Shown: positions 1 through 8,669, numbered from the stretch's first letter. The stretch is DNA of 33,751 bases from Candidatus Alistipes intestinipullorum (GCA_019113885.1 DXGO01000133.1:1-33751), one strand, 5' to 3'. Notes: generated by a model not told the origin, from the sequence alone. Numbers and translations are program-made.

Positions 1-1476
1 GAGGAGCTGCGGCAGACGATCGTCCGCGAACTCTACGACAAAGCCTACGCCATCGCCACGAGCGGCACGATGAAGCACGAACGCGAAGATGCATTCGATG
101 CGCTCGAAGCCGAGTTCGCCGCCCGCTATACGGAGGAGGAGCTCGTGGAGAAGGCTCCGCTGATCCACAAATACTTCCACGACGACGTGCAGAAGAAAGC
201 GATGCGCAACATGATCCTCGACGAGGGCAAGCGCCTCGACGGCCGCCGCACGGACGAAATCCGCCCCATCTGGTGCGAGGTGGGCTACCTGCCCGCCGCC
301 CACGGTTCAGCCATCTTCACCCGCGGCGAGACGCAGTCGCTCACGACCGTCACGCTCGGCACGAAGCTCGACGAGAAGGTCAAGGACGAGGTGCTCGTCC
401 AGGGGACCGAGCAGTTCGTGCTCCACTACAACTTCCCGCCCTTCTCCACCGGCGAGGCAAAGGCCGCACGCGGCCTGTCGCGCCGTGAGATCGGACACGG
501 GCATCTCGCATGGCGCGCCCTGAAGCCCATGGTGCCGCTGGGCGAGGAGAACCCCTACGCCGTACGCGTGGTGTCGGACATCCTCGAGTCGAACGGCTCG
601 TCGTCGATGGCAACGGTCTGCGCCGGAACCCTCGCCCTGATGGATGCCGGCGTGAAGATCAAGAAGCCCGTGTCGGGTATCGCCATGGGTCTGATCACCG
701 ACTCCGCAACCGGCAAGTGGGCCGTGCTCTCGGACATCCTCGGCGATGAGGACCACCTCGGAGACATGGACTTCAAGGTGACCGGTACGCGCGACGGTAT
801 CACCGCCACACAGATGGATATTAAGGTCGATGGCCTCTCGTACGAGGTGCTCGCCGCCGCCCTCGAACAGGCCCGCAAGGGACGCCTCTACATCCTCGAC
901 AAGATCACCGAGTGCATCGCCGAGCCGCGCGCCGACTACAAGCCGTGCGTGCCGCGCATCGTGCAGATCACCATCCCGCAGGACATGATCGGTTCGGTCA
1001 TCGGCCCCGGCGGAAAGGTGATCCAGGATATTCAGAAGACCACCAACACCACCATCACCATCACGGAGGTGGACAACAAGGGTATCGTCGACATCTTCGG
1101 CGTGGACAAGGCCGCCCTGGACGGCGCCCTGGCCCGCATCAAGGCCATCGTCGCCATCCCGGAGGTGGGCGAAACCTATCATGGCAAGATCCGCTCGATC
1201 GTCGCTTTCGGCGCATTCGTCGAGATCATGCCCGGCAAGGACGCCCTGCTCCACATCTCGGAGATCGACTACAAGCGTTTCGAGACCATGGAGGAGACCG
1301 GCCTGAAGGAGGGCGACGAGATCGACGTCAAGCTTATCGGCATCGACCCCAAGACCGGGAAACTCAAGCTTTCACGCAAAGCCCTGCTGCCCAAGCCCGA
1401 AGGCTATGTGGAGCGGGAGCGCCGTCCGCGTCCCGAACGTGGTGAGCGCCGCGAACGTCACGAGCACAAAGAGTAA
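1..1476 (+). CDS. pnp: Polyribonucleotide nucleotidyltransferase (PNPase), 5'-truncated
   Basis: Phosphorolytic 3'-5' exoribonuclease that degrades mRNA to nucleoside diphosphates in the cytoplasm. Frame 1 is open from base 1, so the gene enters from outside the window and 491 codons are visible; the ATG at 70 is internal. Seen in order: the linker before the second RNase PH core, the second core itself ([10 protein letters not shown] near base 240, FTRGETQSL near 320), a KH domain with the GxxG loop IGPGGK (about 1000-1020), an S1 RNA-binding domain ([15 protein letters not shown], about 1180-1230), and a short basic/acidic tail rich in Arg and Glu (1410-1473). This is the usual PNPase domain order. 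The first RNase PH core lies outside the window. The gene ends just before a large hairpin at 1491-1538. Identification is secure. Confidence 0.97.
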   Translation, partial: EELRQTIVRELYDKAYAIATSGTMKHEREDAFDALEAEFAARYTEEELVEKAPLIHKYFHDDVQKKAMRNMILDEGKRLDGRRTDEIRPIWCEVGYLPAAHGSAIFTRGETQSLTTVTLGTKLDEKVKDEVLVQGTEQFVLHYNFPPFSTGEAKAARGLSRREIGHGHLAWRALKPMVPLGEENPYAVRVVSDILESNGSSSMATVCAGTLALMDAGVKIKKPVSGIAMGLITDSATGKWAVLSDILGDEDHLGDMDFKVTGTRDGITATQMDIKVDGLSYEVLAAALEQARKGRLYILDKITECIAEPRADYKPCVPRIVQITIPQDMIGSVIGPGGKVIQDIQKTTNTTITITEVDNKGIVDIFGVDKAALDGALARIKAIVAIPEVGETYHGKIRSIVAFGAFVEIMPGKDALLHISEIDYKRFETMEETGLKEGDEIDVKLIGIDPKTGKLKLSRKALLPKPEGYVERERRPRPERGERRERHEHKE

Positions 1477-1490
1477 GTTACCGACCATCA

Positions 1491-1538
1491 TGCAATATTC
1501 CGGACGGAATTATTTATTTTCCGTACCGGAATATTGCA
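1491..1538. terminator. Long imperfect hairpin after pnp
   Basis: Arms 1491-1503 and 1526-1538 (TGCAATATTCCGG and its complement) pair perfectly over 13 bp. Inside them ACGGAA at 1504-1509 pairs with TTCCGT at 1519-1524, giving 19 bp with a single bulged A at 1525 and a 9-nt AT-only loop. There is no T-tract after it, so it is not a classical intrinsic terminator. Its right arm contains the -33 element of the next promoter, so it could instead be an operator or an mRNA 3'-end stabiliser. Confidence 0.7.
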
Positions 1539-1564
1539 CAATTTGTAAGAGTTTTCTATATTTG
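1533..1564 (+). promoter_or_regulatory. Bacteroidetes-type promoter for the OmpA/TPR lipoprotein
   Basis: -7 element TATATTTG at 1557-1564 and -33 element ATTG at 1533-1536, with a 20-bp spacer. The ATG is at 1732, which predicts a leader of about 160 nt, much longer than at the other promoters in this window. Confidence 0.7.
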
Positions 1565-1731
1565 CATTGTTCCGTAAGAGTGTAGCAGAAAACGTCTCGA
1601 AATAAACTGGATTCATGATGGCGAACACTGCCCCTTTGCGGAATAATCCTGCGCCGATCCCTTGGGGCCGAGCAATGGACACGAATAGGAAAAACAGGAA
1701 CAACACAAATAAACTTAACCGTTAACAAACT

Positions 1732-3465
1732 ATGAAAAATTTAATGAAATTGAGCGTTGTGCTCGTCGCCGTCTCGCTGACGCTTTCAAGCTGCAACTGC
1801 TTCAAGAAAATGGCAAAGAACCGCGAAGAGGTCAACCTGACCGTTACGCCGGAAATTCTGACGCTGAACAACGGGATCGTCGCTGCCGACATCAACGTAA
1901 CCTTCCCCGAGAAGTACTTCAACAAGAAGGCTGTCATCAAGGTTACTCCTGTGATCGTATTCGAGGGCGGCGAGGTAGCCGGAACCCCCAAATACTACCA
2001 GGGATCGAAGGTCGATGACAACTACACCGTGGTTGACGCCAAGGCCGGCGGCAACATTTCGCAGCACGTTGAGTTCCCTTATGACCCCCGCATGGATCAG
2101 TGCGAACTCCAGCTCCGCGCCGAGATCAAATGTCCTTCGGGCAAGTGCAAGGAGTTCACGCTCGTGAACCTCAACACCGGAGCCATCCCCACCAAGGAGG
2201 AGGCTGCCATCCTGGCCGGCAACGACGCTGCTGCCAAAGCTGAACTCGCCAAGTCGTTCGGTCTGACCGTCGCTTACGGTCTGAACACCCTCCAGAAGGA
2301 CCTCAAATACGGTGACCTGATGGACGAGATGGACAACAACTACAAGAAGATCACCACGGTTATCGACAAGACCGACCTGCTCTACGCCATCAACTCGTCG
2401 GTTGTAACCAAGAAGAACGAGAAGAACGCCAACCTCGACGCCTTCAAGGCCAATGTCGACAAGAACCTCTCGAACGACCGCGCCACGCAGAACATCGCCG
2501 TGAAGGGCTACGCTTCGCCCGACGGTCCGGAGAAGTTCAACGACAAGCTCTCGAAGGCTCGTAGCGAGTCGGGACAGAAGGTCGTAGCCAAACTCCTCAA
2601 GGAGTCCGGCCTCGAAATCGACGCCGCTGCCTACGGTGAGGACTGGGACGGCTTCAAGGAGCTGGTCGAGAAGTCCGACATCAAGGACAAGAACCTCATT
2701 CTCCAGGTACTCAGCCTCTACAACTCGCCTGCAGAGCGTGAGAGCGAAATCAAGAACATGTCGACCGTATTCGAGGAGCTGAAGGAGGATATCCTGCCCG
2801 AACTGCGCCGTTCGCAGATCGTCAACAGCACCGATCTCCAGAACCTGACCGACGCCGAAATCATGGCCGCTTACCGTAACCGCGGCGAGCTGACCGCCGA
2901 GCAGTACCTCTATGCTGCACAGGAGTTGGTTGATACGCCCGCCGAGCAGGTTGAAATCCTGACCGTGGCTTCGAAGAAATACAACGACGCACGTGTATGG
3001 AACAACCTCGGTGTTGCCCAGACGAAGGCCGGCGACAAGGCTGCCGCTCTCGAGTCGTTCAAGAAGGCTGCCAAGCTCGACTCCTCGAAGGAGCTCAACA
3101 AGAACCTCCTGCTTGCTAACCTCGCTAACAACAACACCGCTGAGGCTAAGAAGTACGCCGCCGCTGCAGACAGCGAGTCGAAGGCTGCCATGGCTGCTGC
3201 CGAGGGTGACTACAAGACCGCTGCCAACGGTCTGAAGGGCTACAACGCCGCTATCGCCCTGGTACAGTCGAACGACCTGGCTGGTGCCAAGAAAGCCATT
3301 GCCAAGGACAACTCGGCAGAGGCTGACTACCTGCGCGCCGTGATCGCCGTGAAGGAAGGCGACCTGAAGACCGCAGAGGCTCAGCTGAAGAGCGCCGTAT
3401 CGAAGAACCCCGAACTGGCTCAGAAGGCCGAGAAGGACGTTTTGCTCAAGGAACTGAAGAAGTAA
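1732..3465 (+). CDS. OmpA-like/TPR outer-membrane lipoprotein
   Basis: A 577-residue predicted lipoprotein. The signal peptide ends in a lipobox LSSC with lipidated Cys21. After it come a beta-rich region (about 35-150), a helical linker, an OmpA-like segment (about 252-300, with the motif GYASPDG followed by LSKARSESG), a GEDWDGFKELVE stretch (302-313) and TPR-type helical repeats (about 415-560, e.g. WNNLGVAQTKAGDKAAALESF). The OmpA-like plus GEDW arrangement recalls Bacteroidetes DUF3868/fimbrial-accessory lipoproteins; that is a family resemblance, not a proven function. The TPRs suggest a protein-binding scaffold and the OmpA-like part possible peptidoglycan contact. It uses T-ending codons (GCT, GGT, GTT) much more than its neighbours, which suggests strong expression. 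It is monocistronic, with its own promoter and a strong terminator. Confidence 0.8.
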   Translation: MKNLMKLSVVLVAVSLTLSSCNCFKKMAKNREEVNLTVTPEILTLNNGIVAADINVTFPEKYFNKKAVIKVTPVIVFEGGEVAGTPKYYQGSKVDDNYTVVDAKAGGNISQHVEFPYDPRMDQCELQLRAEIKCPSGKCKEFTLVNLNTGAIPTKEEAAILAGNDAAAKAELAKSFGLTVAYGLNTLQKDLKYGDLMDEMDNNYKKITTVIDKTDLLYAINSSVVTKKNEKNANLDAFKANVDKNLSNDRATQNIAVKGYASPDGPEKFNDKLSKARSESGQKVVAKLLKESGLEIDAAAYGEDWDGFKELVEKSDIKDKNLILQVLSLYNSPAERESEIKNMSTVFEELKEDILPELRRSQIVNSTDLQNLTDAEIMAAYRNRGELTAEQYLYAAQELVDTPAEQVEILTVASKKYNDARVWNNLGVAQTKAGDKAAALESFKKAAKLDSSKELNKNLLLANLANNNTAEAKKYAAAADSESKAAMAAAEGDYKTAANGLKGYNAAIALVQSNDLAGAKKAIAKDNSAEADYLRAVIAVKEGDLKTAEAQLKSAVSKNPELAQKAEKDVLLKELKK

Positions 3466-3490
3466 TTCGGGAATCAATCCCCGTCTGAAA

Positions 3491-3529
3491 AACTCCCTGC
3501 TTCCCCTCGTGGAGGCAGGGAGTTTTTTT
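3491..3529 (+). terminator. Intrinsic terminator after the lipoprotein gene
   Basis: AACTCCCTGC (3491-3500) pairs with GCAGGGAGTT (3515-3524), and a run of seven T follows at 3523-3529. Classical rho-independent structure. Confidence 0.9.
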
Positions 3530-3550
3530 ATACCGGAACTGTAAAAAAGA

Positions 3551-3570
3551 GGAGGAGCGGGGAGGAGCGG
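3551..3570 (+). repeat. Two tandem 10-bp units
   Basis: GGAGGAGCGG occurs twice in direct tandem, inside an otherwise featureless purine-rich spacer between the terminator and the deoC promoter. Confidence 0.8.
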
Positions 3571-3627
3571 GAGATGCCGAACAGAAAGAAATTCATCCGC
3601 AGGGAACGCCCCATATGGATAATTTTT

Positions 3628-3646
3628 CTATTTTTGCTAAAAATAG
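3628..3646 (+). promoter_or_regulatory. deoC -7 element embedded in a palindrome
   Basis: TATTTTTG at 3629-3636 fits the TAnnTTTG -7 element. It lies within CTATTTTT-GCT-AAAAATAG (3628-3646, 8-bp arms). A second overlapping dyad TTGCTA/TAGCAA spans 3634-3649. No clear -33 element is visible at normal spacing. The dyad could be an operator for nucleoside-responsive control, but that is inference. Confidence 0.55.
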
Positions 3647-3675
3647 CAACCCCATAAATATACATATATATAAAT

Positions 3676-4557
3676 ATGGAATACGCCAATCACCTGAACG
3701 AATACGCACCGGCCTGCAGCGCCGCACGAATCGACGAGGAAGTGGCCCGGATACGCGCCATTGCGGCGGAACGAAACTACCGCACCGAAGTCTACAAATT
3801 CTGTTACTCGGCCATCGACCTCACAACGCTGTCGTGCAACGACTCGGTAGCATCGGTGACGGAGTTCGCACGAAAGGCCGCGGAGTTCTACGTGAAATAC
3901 CCGCACATACCGAACGTGGTTTCGATCTGCGTCTACCCCGCATTTGTCGATACCGTGGGATTGGCCGTCGACGGGACTTCCATGCGCATCACGAGCGTCG
4001 GAGGCGGATTCCCCGCCTCGCAAACATTCCTCGAAGTCAAAGCCCTGGAAGTTGCCATGGCGGTGGAAAACGGGGCCGACGAGATAGACATCGTACTCAA
4101 CGTCGGGAAAATGCTCACGGGGGCGTATGACGAGGCTGCCAACGAGGTGGAGGTGATCCGTGCCGAGATGGATGAGGACATCGTATTGAAGGTCATTATC
4201 GAGTCCGGGGCATTGAAGACTCCCGAACTGATCCGCAAGGCCTCGCTGCTCTCGATGTTTGCCGGGGCCGACTTCATCAAGACCTCGACCGGAAAGATCG
4301 ACGTGGCGGCAACGCCCGAAGCCGCCGTGGTCATGTGCCAGGCCATCCGGGATTATTACGAAAAGACGGGGCGCAAGGTGGGATTCAAGGCGGCGGGAGG
4401 CGTCCGTACGCCCGAAGAGGCGGCTCTCTACTACACCATCGTCGAAGAGGTATTGGGCAAGGAGTGGCTGACAACCGACCTCTTCCGCATCGGGGCCTCC
4501 TCGGCGGCAAACAACCTGCTGTCGGCGATCGAAGGGCACGAGGTCAAGTATTATTGA
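3676..4557 (+). CDS. deoC: Deoxyribose-phosphate aldolase
   Basis: Class I aldolase that cleaves 2-deoxyribose-5-phosphate to glyceraldehyde-3-phosphate and acetaldehyde in deoxynucleoside catabolism; cytoplasmic. The 293-residue TIM-barrel protein carries the Schiff-base lysine in FIKTSTGK (Lys202), the second conserved lysine in GFKAAGGVRT (Lys238) and the acidic strand ADEIDIVLNVG (Asp138), matching the catalytic set of the E. coli enzyme (259 residues). The extra length is mainly an N-terminal helical extension of about 35 residues. The ATG at 3676 follows a very AT-rich leader. It stands alone: no other nucleoside-catabolism gene (deoA, deoD, cdd) is in the window. It ends convergent to the S41 protease gene, with a perfect hairpin between them. 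Confidence 0.96.
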   Translation: MEYANHLNEYAPACSAARIDEEVARIRAIAAERNYRTEVYKFCYSAIDLTTLSCNDSVASVTEFARKAAEFYVKYPHIPNVVSICVYPAFVDTVGLAVDGTSMRITSVGGGFPASQTFLEVKALEVAMAVENGADEIDIVLNVGKMLTGAYDEAANEVEVIRAEMDEDIVLKVIIESGALKTPELIRKASLLSMFAGADFIKTSTGKIDVAATPEAAVVMCQAIRDYYEKTGRKVGFKAAGGVRTPEEAALYYTIVEEVLGKEWLTTDLFRIGASSAANNLLSAIEGHEVKYY

Positions 4558-4682
4558 CGACGAGCCGCGGCTGAAAGGGATCAGAAGAGCTGTCGAAAGG
4601 CCGCAGGCAGTCGAAGCGCAGAAAGAAAGAGGGGGGGCGGAGGACAACCGCAGCAGAGCAGCAAACATCTGCTCCGCAGAGA

Positions 4683-4726
4683 AAGGGAAGAGCCGGAAGA
4701 CCCAAAAGTCTTCCGGCTCTTCCCTT
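4683..4726. terminator. Perfect 19-bp hairpin between convergent genes
   Basis: Arm 4683-4701 is exactly complementary to 4708-4726, leaving a 6-nt loop CCAAAA. It lies between deoC (+) and the protease gene (-), so it probably ends transcription from both sides. There is no strong T-tract on either strand. Confidence 0.75.
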
Positions 4727-4769
4727 GTCGTACCTCGTGCCCGCAACACCGGGACACCTCCCGGCCTCT

Positions 4770-6440
4770 CTACCGGGTAGAAGAGTCAGCAGAAGGTTCT
4801 GCGGGAGATGCTGCCCGGGAGGCCGACAACTCCTCGATGGCCCTGACGACCACGTTGTCGACCGGATAGATATTGACGTAGAAGCCGTTGTCCTCGAGCG
4901 AGGTATTGCGGCCGATGTAGGCGCGTAGTTGCGCCTCGATCAATTTGCGCGAGCGTGCAATGTCGGCATACCGCGGAGCTACACCGTGGCGTGCCGCATA
5001 ACGAACGAAATCATCCACAAGCGTGCGGTCGCTGTCGAGCAGCCTCTGCAGGTCGTCGATCGTCCCCACGGCATTGAGCGCATCGCGATGCCGGTCGGCG
5101 TACTCGATCGTATAGCGGTAGAGGATGTTACGGCCCGAAACCTCAAGGAAATATTTCGTCACGTCGGTCGTGTCGGCCGGAACGAAAATATCGGGCATGA
5201 TGCCGCCCCCGCCATAGACCACCTTCCCGCCCGGCGTCACCCGTTTGAGCGAGTCGGCGAAATGGATGCTGTCGGCCGAGAAGAACTCGTTGTTGCGGTA
5301 GCGGTTCCACAGGTCGGCCTCATAACTCTCATCGTCGCCGATCGTATAGGGTTTCTGGATCGAACGCCCCGTCGGCGTATAGTAACGCGCCGTCGTGAGC
5401 CTCAGCGCCGAACCGTCGGCATAGGGAATCTGACGCTGCACGAGCCCCTTGCCGAACGACCGGCGGCCGATAATCGTACCGCGATCGTTGTCCTGAAGGG
5501 CCCCGGCAAGGATTTCGCTCGACGACGCACTCCAGTCATCGATGAGCACCGCAACCTCGAGGTCCTGCGCCGTACCCGAACCGTCGGCGTATTCGCGAAG
5601 CTGTTCGTGTCGCCGGTCCTCCGTATAGACGATCAGCTGCCCCTCGTGGAGAAACTCGTTGGCCACGAGAATCGCCTGGTCGAGGTAACCTCCCGAGTTG
5701 CCTCGCAGGTCGAAAATCAACTTCGTAACCCCCTGTTCGCGCAACGAAGAGACGGCTCGGCGGAACTCCTCGAAGGTCGTGCGGGCAAACTGCCCCAGTT
5801 TGATGTAGCCGATGCCGTCGGCAATGCGGAATGAGGACTCGATGCTCTTGATCGGGATGGCATCACGCACGACCTCGACATGTACCAGGTCGGAGATGCC
5901 CAGCCGCTCGAGACCCAGGCGGACGGTCGTGCCACGCGGGCCGCGCAGCATGCGGACAACCTGCGTCTGCGGAATCTTCCGCCCGGCAACCAGCGAATCG
6001 TCGATCTCGACGATCCGGTCCCCGGCCTTGATGCCGGCCTTGTCGCTCGGCCCCTGCGGTATGACATTGAGTACGATAACCGTGTCGGTCGCCATATTGA
6101 AAACCACGCCGATGCCGTCGAACTCCCCTTCGAGAGGCTCGTTCAGGGCCTGCATCTCCGAGGCCGGGATGTAGACCGAATGGGGATCGAGCTCCTTGAT
6201 GAGCAGCGGAATGACATGCTCGGCAAGAGAGTCCATCGACACCGAATCGACATATTCGTTTTCGATAAGCGACAGCGTGTAGGAGAGTTTGTTGGTCGGA
6301 AGCGTCAGGTGGCTGAGCATCCCCCGGAGTTGCGATGCCGTGGAATTGCGTCCCAGGTAGTTTCCCAACAGCAGGCCGAGGACGACACCCACAGCCAGCA
6401 ACAGGGGAAATAGCACCGTGTGTTTCGAATTCTTATACAT
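4770..6440 (-). CDS. S41 family C-terminal processing peptidase (CtpA/Prc type)
   Basis: Membrane-anchored periplasmic serine protease that clips or degrades exported proteins from the C-terminus. The start chosen is ATG at 6440: it gives an N-terminal membrane anchor (residues 8-30), and the longer frame to 6530 would run into the upstream gene. The 556-residue protein has an S41 N-terminal helical part (40-105), a PDZ domain (about 105-190, GPSDKAGIKAGDRIVEID) and the protease core. The catalytic Ser306 (WSASSSEI) and Lys331 (SFGKG) are 25 residues apart, as in E. coli Prc (Ser430/Lys455). A C-terminal helical extension of about 150 residues ends in an Ala/Ser-rich tail. It starts 16 bp after the DUF3078 gene and is probably co-transcribed with it. 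Confidence 0.93.
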   Translation of the reverse strand: MYKNSKHTVLFPLLLAVGVVLGLLLGNYLGRNSTASQLRGMLSHLTLPTNKLSYTLSLIENEYVDSVSMDSLAEHVIPLLIKELDPHSVYIPASEMQALNEPLEGEFDGIGVVFNMATDTVIVLNVIPQGPSDKAGIKAGDRIVEIDDSLVAGRKIPQTQVVRMLRGPRGTTVRLGLERLGISDLVHVEVVRDAIPIKSIESSFRIADGIGYIKLGQFARTTFEEFRRAVSSLREQGVTKLIFDLRGNSGGYLDQAILVANEFLHEGQLIVYTEDRRHEQLREYADGSGTAQDLEVAVLIDDWSASSSEILAGALQDNDRGTIIGRRSFGKGLVQRQIPYADGSALRLTTARYYTPTGRSIQKPYTIGDDESYEADLWNRYRNNEFFSADSIHFADSLKRVTPGGKVVYGGGGIMPDIFVPADTTDVTKYFLEVSGRNILYRYTIEYADRHRDALNAVGTIDDLQRLLDSDRTLVDDFVRYAARHGVAPRYADIARSRKLIEAQLRAYIGRNTSLEDNGFYVNIYPVDNVVVRAIEELSASRAASPAEPSADSSTR

Positions 6441-6456
6441 GAAACGGATGAATCGA

Positions 6457-7635
6457 TCAGGGATTCGGTTTGTTCTTGAACGTATAGGCAAGGCCCACGC
6501 GCAGCAGGGTCTGGGTCTGCACGGCGACATTCTGGGCCCGGTTGTAGTAGAGCTGGAAACTCAGCGTCGTGGTGATGAATTTCGTCGCCTTGATGTCGAT
6601 GGTATTTTCCCAACGCACCGTGGGATGGATTTGCAGGTGCGGCATCGTCTTGGGATCGCTTCCCGCTTCAACCCATTCGTTGTAGGCGTTTTGGTAATCC
6701 GTATACCCGCTGATCCGGTGCTTCTGACTGATGTCCGTAATCCAACCGTAGAAGGAGTAGATCGTCGTACGGTAATGCAGGTAGCCCGTCTTGCCAAACG
6801 TGCGGTCGAAGTTGATCTGGATCGACGAGCCGCCTTCGTATTTCGACGTCGCCTCCTCCGAGGCAAGACCGTATGCCTGCCAGCCCAATTTGTTGTCCCA
6901 CGTGTTGTTCCGGATCGTGTTGCTCTCAACGAACACGGCACTCAGGGCAACCGGGGAGATATTGACCGATATGGGGAACTTCGGATGTGGACTGGAGTAG
7001 GTCAGACCCAGCGACACATCGAGGTATCCCGGCGCCATGAAACGGCTCTTCAAGCCTTCGTCCGTCTGCTCGGTACGTGACTTGTAGCCGTTGACAAACT
7101 GACTGCGGAACTGAATCGTCGATCCGTAGGTCCAGTTCTTCGTCATCTTGAACGCCGGGGCCGTCGAAATGAAAAACTCGTCCTGCGTCTTGAACCACAC
7201 ACCGTTGCTGACAGTCTCACCCGCGTCGTTGGTAGTCTCCACCTTCATCCGGTTGTATCCGATGTTGGCGTTGAAACGCGTTTCGATCGAAAAAAGGTTC
7301 TTCTTGAAGATGTGGCGCAGCGTAAGCGTCGAGGTCAACGCGATGGAGTTGTCACCGCCCGAAACGGCAATCCACGGGTCGTTGTACGACGTAACCGTCC
7401 CCTGCAGGCTCCCGCCCACCTCCAGGTAATTGCGCTCCTGGCGGATCGCAGCCCGTTCGGCCTTGTACCGCGCCAGGCTGAAATATTCGGCATCGACACT
7501 CGTCGACTTCAACCGATCGTGGAACCGTACCCGGCTCGGCTCCGCATTGATCTCGTCGATCGAAATCTGGGCCGAAGCCGTACCGCATGCCAACCACGTC
7601 AATATCGAGACGAGCAGCAAAAGGATTCGTTTCAT
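6457..7635 (-). CDS. DUF3078-like outer-membrane beta-barrel protein
   Basis: A 392-residue secreted protein. ATG at 7635 gives a clean signal peptide ([22 protein letters not shown]), whereas the longer frame to 7665 would start inside the promoter. The mature part alternates aromatic and polar residues throughout (for example [20 protein letters not shown] and [13 protein letters not shown]), as expected for an outer-membrane beta-barrel. It contains the [21 protein letters not shown] region that resembles the Bacteroidetes DUF3078 family. The family has no established biochemical role. First gene of an operon with the S41 protease 16 bp downstream, which might process or survey envelope proteins. 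Confidence 0.75.
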   Translation of the reverse strand: MKRILLLLVSILTWLACGTASAQISIDEINAEPSRVRFHDRLKSTSVDAEYFSLARYKAERAAIRQERNYLEVGGSLQGTVTSYNDPWIAVSGGDNSIALTSTLTLRHIFKKNLFSIETRFNANIGYNRMKVETTNDAGETVSNGVWFKTQDEFFISTAPAFKMTKNWTYGSTIQFRSQFVNGYKSRTEQTDEGLKSRFMAPGYLDVSLGLTYSSPHPKFPISVNISPVALSAVFVESNTIRNNTWDNKLGWQAYGLASEEATSKYEGGSSIQINFDRTFGKTGYLHYRTTIYSFYGWITDISQKHRISGYTDYQNAYNEWVEAGSDPKTMPHLQIHPTVRWENTIDIKATKFITTTLSFQLYYNRAQNVAVQTQTLLRVGLAYTFKNKPNP

Positions 7636-7664
7636 AGCGGCGTTTGCATTGGATTTTCGTCCCA

Positions 7665-7672
7665 CAAATTTA
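7665..7672 (-). promoter_or_regulatory. -7 element for the DUF3078-protease operon
   Basis: On the minus strand the sequence reads TAAATTTG, about 30 bp upstream of the ATG at 7635. It overlaps the -33 region of the divergent nfo promoter, so the two promoters should exclude each other. A -33 element for this direction is not obvious. Confidence 0.6.
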
Positions 7673-7701
7673 TGAATTTATTTAGAGATTCGTTACTTTT
7701 G
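7671..7701 (+). promoter_or_regulatory. nfo promoter
   Basis: -7 element TACTTTTG at 7694-7701; weak -33 element TATG at 7671-7674, with a 19-bp spacer. The ATG at 7741 lies 40 bp downstream. Confidence 0.6.
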
Positions 7702-7740
7702 TCAGAAAGTTATCGCAGACCTGCACATACAATTACGGCC

Positions 7741-8595
7741 ATGAAATATTTCGGAGCACACGTCAGCGCATCGGGAGGCGTGGAAAACGCACCTCGCAAC
7801 GCCCATGAGATCGGAGCCACGGCATTCGCGCTCTTCACCAAGAATCAGCGGCAGTGGGTGGCCAAACCCCTCGCGGCATCGGAAATCTCCGCTTTCCGCA
7901 CGGCCTGCGAACAGTTCGGTTACAGTGCGGCGCAGATCCTGCCCCACGACTCCTACCTGATCAATCTGGGACACCCCGAACACGAGGCGCTCGAAAAATC
8001 CCGCGCAGCCTTTCTCGACGAGATGCAGCGCTGCGAACAACTCGGACTCGACCGGCTCAACTTCCACCCCGGGAGCCACCTGAAGCAAATCTCCGAGGAC
8101 GAGAGCCTCAACCGCATCGCCGAGTCGATCAACCTGGCGCTCGACCGCACGCACGGCGTCACGGCCGTCATCGAGAATACCGCCGGGCAGGGGTCGAACC
8201 TCGGATTCCGTTTCGAACACCTCCGCTACCTGATCGACCGCATCGAGGACAAGTCGCGCGTGGGAGTCTGCATCGACACCTGCCACGCCTTTGCCGCCGG
8301 GTACGACCTGCGCACCGCGGAGGCGTGCGAGGCCACCTTCGCGGAGTTCGACCGCGTGGTGGGATTCCAATATCTCAAAGGCATGCACCTCAACGATGCG
8401 ATGAAGATTCTCGGCAGCCGCGTCGACCGCCATACGCCTCTCGGCGACGGAATGATCGGTATCGAGTGTTTCCGCTACATCGCCCGCGATCCGCGTTTCG
8501 ACAACATCCCGCTCATCCTCGAAACGCCCGACGAAGCCCGCTGGCCCGAGGAGATCGCCCGTCTCAAGGCCTTTGCCGAAGGAACGGAGGCCTGA
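7741..8595 (+). CDS. nfo: Deoxyribonuclease IV (AP endonuclease)
   Basis: Base-excision-repair endonuclease that cuts 5' of abasic sites through a trinuclear zinc centre. With the start at ATG 7741 the protein has 284 residues (E. coli Nfo has 285) and all nine metal ligands fall at the E. coli numbers: His69, His109 (NFHPGSH), Glu145 (IENTAGQG), Asp179 and His182 (CIDTCH), His216 (HLNDA), Asp229 and His231 (DRHTPLG) and Glu261 (LETPD). This agreement fixes the start, although the reading frame is open further upstream to 7312. Monocistronic: its own promoter precedes it and a hairpin shared with the convergent aminotransferase gene follows. Confidence 0.98.
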   Translation: MKYFGAHVSASGGVENAPRNAHEIGATAFALFTKNQRQWVAKPLAASEISAFRTACEQFGYSAAQILPHDSYLINLGHPEHEALEKSRAAFLDEMQRCEQLGLDRLNFHPGSHLKQISEDESLNRIAESINLALDRTHGVTAVIENTAGQGSNLGFRFEHLRYLIDRIEDKSRVGVCIDTCHAFAAGYDLRTAEACEATFAEFDRVVGFQYLKGMHLNDAMKILGSRVDRHTPLGDGMIGIECFRYIARDPRFDNIPLILETPDEARWPEEIARLKAFAEGTEA

Positions 8596-8610
8596 CCGCC
8601 GCCGGACAGC

Positions 8611-8669
8611 ACGGGAGTGCCTGCATAAACCAGGAGAAACGGGAGCGCCTGCATCGGCGCTCCCGTTTC
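8611..8669. terminator. Bidirectional hairpin with a duplicated left arm
   Basis: The main hairpin has arms GAAACGGGAGCGCC (8636-8649) and its exact complement (8656-8669) with loop TGCATC. A near copy of the left arm plus loop, ACGGGAGTGCCTGCAT, lies at 8611-8626, with one difference from 8639-8654. The two left arms could compete for the same right arm. It lies between nfo (+) and the aminotransferase gene (-). Confidence 0.75.

Noticed and set aside
307..1254. Minus-strand open frame opposite pnp
   Set aside because: The KH and S1 motifs are on the plus strand; this translation is Asp/His/Leu/Gly low complexity.
1786..3477. Minus-strand open frame opposite the OmpA/TPR lipoprotein gene
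   Set aside because: Leu/Val/Gly-rich reverse image of a highly biased gene; no promoter, no domain.
7312..7740. In-frame N-terminal extension of nfo
   Set aside because: Lies inside the DUF3078 gene and upstream of the promoter; residue numbering of all zinc ligands fits ATG 7741.
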